The notes below the pieces were generated by a model. The model had not been told where the DNA came from. It did not search any database and saw nothing but the letters and a program-made list of their open reading frames with translations. This document shows, piece by piece, positions 14,704-17,501 of a stretch of DNA of 17,501 nt; position 1 is the first letter of the stretch, and each line of letters begins with the position of its first letter. The stretch comes from Clostridium sp. UBA2485. Its GTDB lineage: Bacteria > Bacillota > Clostridia > Clostridiales > Clostridiaceae. The stretch lies in assembly GCF_002341865.1 (NCBI RefSeq), contig NZ_DDOV01000035.1:1-17501 (forward strand). The letters run 5' to 3'. The translations under genes and the position numbers were made by a program.

Positions 14704-16471
14704 CTAGAACACCTCCTTCGATGATTAGTTTTTGAATTTCACTCTCTAATTCTTCTTCAATTTCTTTCATTTTATCTATTTCAGTTTCTGGTATATACTT
14801 ACTTCTTGCAATCTTATCTCTTACTGATACGTTAAGTATTTTTTCTAAATAAACTCCAGCATCAAGAGCTTTATTGGCTTCTTTCATAAATTTTAAAACA
14901 AGCTTTAACATCTTGTATTGTTTATCTAATGAAGCATAAGTATCAACTTCATGGAAAGCATTTTGTTGTAAATAGTCTTCTCTTATAGATTTAGAAACTT
15001 CTAGTTTTAACCTGTCTCTTTCAGATAGTGCGTCTATACCAACAAGTCTCACTATTTCTTCTAAGTTTGCTTCCTCTTGAAGAAGTGCCATTGCTTCTAT
15101 TCTTAAATCAGACCAGTCTGAAGATATATTTTCATTCATCCAACTTCCCATCTTATCTAGATATAAGGAATATGAATCCAGCCAATTAATTGATGGGAAA
15201 TGTCTTCTATAAGCAAGATTTGCATCTAATCCCCAGAATACCTTAACTATTCTTAAGGTAGCCTGTGTAACTGGTTCTGATAAGTCTCCTCCTGGTGGTG
15301 AAACAGCTCCTATTGCAGTTACTGCACCTTCCCTACCATCTGAACCTAATGCTATAACTTTACCAGCTCTTTCATAATAATCAGCAAGTCTTGAACCTAA
15401 GTATGCTGGATATCCTTCATCCCCTGGCATCTCTTCAAGTCTTCCTGACATTTCTCTTAGAGCTTCAGCCCAACGTGAAGTAGAGTCTGCCATTATTGAA
15501 ACAGAATATCCCATATCTCTAAAATACTCTGCAATTGTTATACCAGTATAAATTGAAGCTTCTCTCGCTGCAACTGGCATATTGGAAGTATTAGCTATAA
15601 GTACTGTTCTTTTCATTAGACTTTCCCCTGTTTTTGGATCTTTAAGTTCAGGGAATTCGTTTAGAACGTCAGTCATTTCATTTCCACGCTCTCCACATCC
15701 AACATAAACAACTATTTCTGCATCTCCCCATTTTGCTATTTGATGTTGAACAACAGTTTTACCGGCTCCGAATGGTCCTGGAACTGCTGCTGCTCCACCT
15801 TTTGCTACTGGGAAGAAAGTATCAATAACTCTTTGTCCTGTTATCATTGGCTCTACAGGATTCAATTTTCTAGAGTATGGTCTACCACGTCTTACAGGCC
15901 ATTTTTGAATTAAATTTAATTCTTTATCACCTTTTTCTGAAGAAACTATACAAACAGTTTCTTCAATAGTAAATTCTCCTGATTTTATATCCTTAACTGT
16001 CCCTTCTACTCCATACGGTACCATTATTTTATGAAGTACCACTGGTGTTTCTTGAACAGTTCCTATTATATCTCCTGCTACAATTGCATCTCCAACTTTA
16101 ACAGTAGGTTTAAATTCCCATTTTCTATCTCTGTTTAGAGATTTTACAGATACACCCTTTGATAAAAAGGATGATTTTGCAGCCTCCATGAATGCATCTA
16201 AAGGTCTTTGTATTCCGTCAAACATTGACTCTATAAGTCCAGGTCCAAGCTCAACACTTAAAGGTTCTCCTGTAGTTGTAACAGGATCTCCTGGTCCTAA
16301 ACCTGAAGTTTCTTCATAAACTTGTATAGAAGCTTTATCGCCTCTCATCTCAATTATTTCACCGATAAGACCTTTTTCCCCAACTTTTACAACGTCATAT
16401 ATATTGGCTTCATCCATGTCCTTAGCAACAACTAGCGGACCTGAAACCTTAACAATTTTACCGTTCTTCAA
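14696..16471 (-). CDS. ntpA: V/A-type ATPase subunit A (catalytic)
   Basis: Catalytic subunit of the membrane-bound, ion-pumping rotary ATPase. 591 residues. The beta-barrel begins MKNGKIVKVSGPLVVAKDMD, followed by the A-type insert domain of about 115-190 (RKWEFKP...LIQKWPVR). P-loop GPFGAGKT is at 232-239, then the conserved GCGERGNEMTDVL and SRWAEALREMSGRLEEMPGDEGYP. The start is TTG at 16471 with AAGGTAGGT just upstream; the N-terminus then matches the family exactly. An ATG-TAA in another frame overlaps the site. Whether the enzyme makes or uses ATP and pumps H+ or Na+ cannot be told, as the membrane subunits are outside the window. Confidence 0.97.
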   Translation of the reverse strand: MKNGKIVKVSGPLVVAKDMDEANIYDVVKVGEKGLIGEIIEMRGDKASIQVYEETSGLGPGDPVTTTGEPLSVELGPGLIESMFDGIQRPLDAFMEAAKSSFLSKGVSVKSLNRDRKWEFKPTVKVGDAIVAGDIIGTVQETPVVLHKIMVPYGVEGTVKDIKSGEFTIEETVCIVSSEKGDKELNLIQKWPVRRGRPYSRKLNPVEPMITGQRVIDTFFPVAKGGAAAVPGPFGAGKTVVQHQIAKWGDAEIVVYVGCGERGNEMTDVLNEFPELKDPKTGESLMKRTVLIANTSNMPVAAREASIYTGITIAEYFRDMGYSVSIMADSTSRWAEALREMSGRLEEMPGDEGYPAYLGSRLADYYERAGKVIALGSDGREGAVTAIGAVSPPGGDLSEPVTQATLRIVKVFWGLDANLAYRRHFPSINWLDSYSLYLDKMGSWMNENISSDWSDLRIEAMALLQEEANLEEIVRLVGIDALSERDRLKLEVSKSIREDYLQQNAFHEVDTYASLDKQYKMLKLVLKFMKEANKALDAGVYLEKILNVSVRDKIARSKYIPETEIDKMKEIEEELESEIQKLIIEGGVLDA

Positions 16472-16488
16472 GTTACATACCTACCTTT

Positions 16489-16797
16489 CTATAAGATATT
16501 CACACCTACAGCCTTCTCAACATTATCACTAATTCTTTTCTTACCAATGTTTAGAGTTCCTTGATTACTTGGAATTAATATAATGGAAGGAAGCAACTTT
16601 TTATTATATCTTTCTATAGTTTCATCTAAGTGCTGTGCTAATTGCTCAGTTACAAATATTACCGCATAATCGTTATAGGCCATTTTATCTATTGCTCTTC
16701 TAGCTTCTTCTGCTTCTACCACTGGAAAAACATCTATTCCTATAGCTTTAAATGCCAATACAGAATCCTTATCCCCTACAACTCCAATTTTATGCAT
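16489..16797 (-). CDS. V/A-type ATPase subunit F
   Basis: A small central-stalk protein binding subunit D (NtpG in the Enterococcus naming). 102 residues: MHKIGVVGDKDSVLAFKAIG, then AEEARRAIDKM, YAVIFVTEQLA, LPSIILIPSNQGT and a C-terminal VEKAVGVNIL, all family-typical. The start is the ATG at 16797, which overlaps the end of subunit C (TATGCATAA). A GTG 13 codons upstream is open but gives a non-family extension. Translation is probably coupled to C, since AGAAAGG lies some 13 bases away. Confidence 0.95.
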   Translation of the reverse strand: MHKIGVVGDKDSVLAFKAIGIDVFPVVEAEEARRAIDKMAYNDYAVIFVTEQLAQHLDETIERYNKKLLPSIILIPSNQGTLNIGKKRISDNVEKAVGVNIL

Positions 16798-17501
16798 ATA
16801 TATCACGCAACCTTTCTCTAATAATATTACTGTCAACTTTATTAAGCTTACCAGCTAATATTATTCTGATTATTTTTATTTCAGTTTCTTTAGCCATTAT
16901 ATATGCAATTATAGGTTCTGGACCAAAATTAATTCTCTTAGCATTTTTTATAAAACTCATTAAATAATTATCTGAATAAACTTCAAGAGAATTATATTTG
17001 CCACTGCTTAAATATTCTTCCATCAGAGCTTTTAAAACAGTCTCATATCCATATTTAGATATCCTATTGCTAAAACTTTCTAAACTATCATTTAGTCCTT
17101 GTATAAAAAACTCTTTAGGTATATTGCCATTATCTAACAATACACTTTCTAAAAATCTAATATCTTTGTTTTGCATTTTAACTCTTATCATTGTTTTTAT
17201 ATTAGTCAAATCTATTGATTTTCTTATAAAATCTACAATGAAATCAAAGTTGGATTCCTTAGCTTTTTCAATTGTAGCTTTATACATATAATTATCTAAA
17301 ATTATATCTACACTTTGAGAATCCTTATTTTCTTCGTAGTTCTTTTGAACTTCTACAATAGCTTCTCTCATTATAGGTTCCAACTCTTTTAACTCATTAG
17401 TAACCATAGAATTTTTTAACTTATCAATTTCCACAGTACCAATAGGAATTAATAAAGAAGATAAATCTCCTCCTAAAATTTCAGACTTCTTTAAAACTTT
17501 A
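16790..17501 (-). CDS. ntpC: V/A-type ATPase subunit C (5' end outside window)
   Basis: Socket subunit joining the rotor ring to the central stalk. The frame is open to the window edge, so 236 C-terminal residues of a protein of usually about 330 are present. No start is in view; a GTG at 17434 is internal, since the 22 codons before it (KVLKKSEILGGDLSSLLIP...) are open and family-like. C-terminal features: KYGYETVLKALMEEYLSSGKY, FGPEPIIAYIMAKETEIKII and a final NIIRERLRDIYA. It ends eight bases inside subunit F. The gene order C-F-A-B-D matches other bacterial V/A-type operons; upstream I, K and E should lie to the right of the window. Confidence 0.93.
   Translation of the reverse strand, partial: KVLKKSEILGGDLSSLLIPIGTVEIDKLKNSMVTNELKELEPIMREAIVEVQKNYEENKDSQSVDIILDNYMYKATIEKAKESNFDFIVDFIRKSIDLTNIKTMIRVKMQNKDIRFLESVLLDNGNIPKEFFIQGLNDSLESFSNRISKYGYETVLKALMEEYLSSGKYNSLEVYSDNYLMSFIKNAKRINFGPEPIIAYIMAKETEIKIIRIILAGKLNKVDSNIIRERLRDIYA

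Noticed and set aside
16798..16836. GTG start giving a longer subunit F
   Set aside because: The extra 13 residues are read from the end of subunit C in another frame and do not fit the family; the overlapping ATG gives the normal N-terminus.

Overview
The window reads as a chromosomal segment of a low-GC, spore-forming, anaerobic Firmicute, most likely Clostridium in the strict sense. The reasons are the AT-rich DNA with strong AAGGAGG-type ribosome sites, a V/A-type ATPase operon, a HelD of Gram-positive type, a flavodiiron protein, an HPr kinase, a Spo0E-like sporulation regulator and a probable selenoprotein. No prophage, insertion sequence, CRISPR array, rRNA or tRNA was seen.

Left part (1-4356). 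A secreted thermolysin-like (M4) metalloprotease lies at 709-2337 on the minus strand. The first 26 bases of the window are the start of a second, nearly identical copy, so this is a tandem array running off the left edge. Both copies share a leader with conserved hairpins. Upstream of each leader, on the opposite strand, lie broken remains of the same ABC-transporter ATPase domain; the copy upstream of the complete gene keeps more of it. A cytosolic M18 aminopeptidase follows at 2959-4356. A secreted endoprotease and a cytosolic aminopeptidase fit an amino-acid-fermenting, proteolytic lifestyle, and the arginase further right fits too.

Middle part (4578-9111). The minus strand carries a DUF896 small protein followed by HPr kinase/phosphorylase (carbon catabolite control). 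Opposite them is a 55-codon Spo0E-like gene that runs into a strong terminator and faces an unrecognised, very acidic 132-aa protein. An arginase with its own promoter and terminator comes next, then a flavodiiron O2/NO reductase whose upstream region contains two perfect palindromes.

Right part (9216-17501). helD (RNA polymerase recycling ATPase) is transcribed leftward. Divergent from it is the most interesting gene of the window: a plus-strand frame of 101 codons (11604-11909) with one in-frame TGA directly after a Cys codon, a hairpin at the expected place just after the TGA, a good ribosome site and an extended -10 promoter. It is best read as a Cys-Sec selenoprotein. It converges on def (peptide deformylase), which has a near-consensus promoter and an odd two-codon mini-ORF in its leader. 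The window ends with the distal part of a V/A-type ATPase operon, in order C (cut by the edge), F, A, B, D and terminator, with tight overlaps typical of translational coupling.
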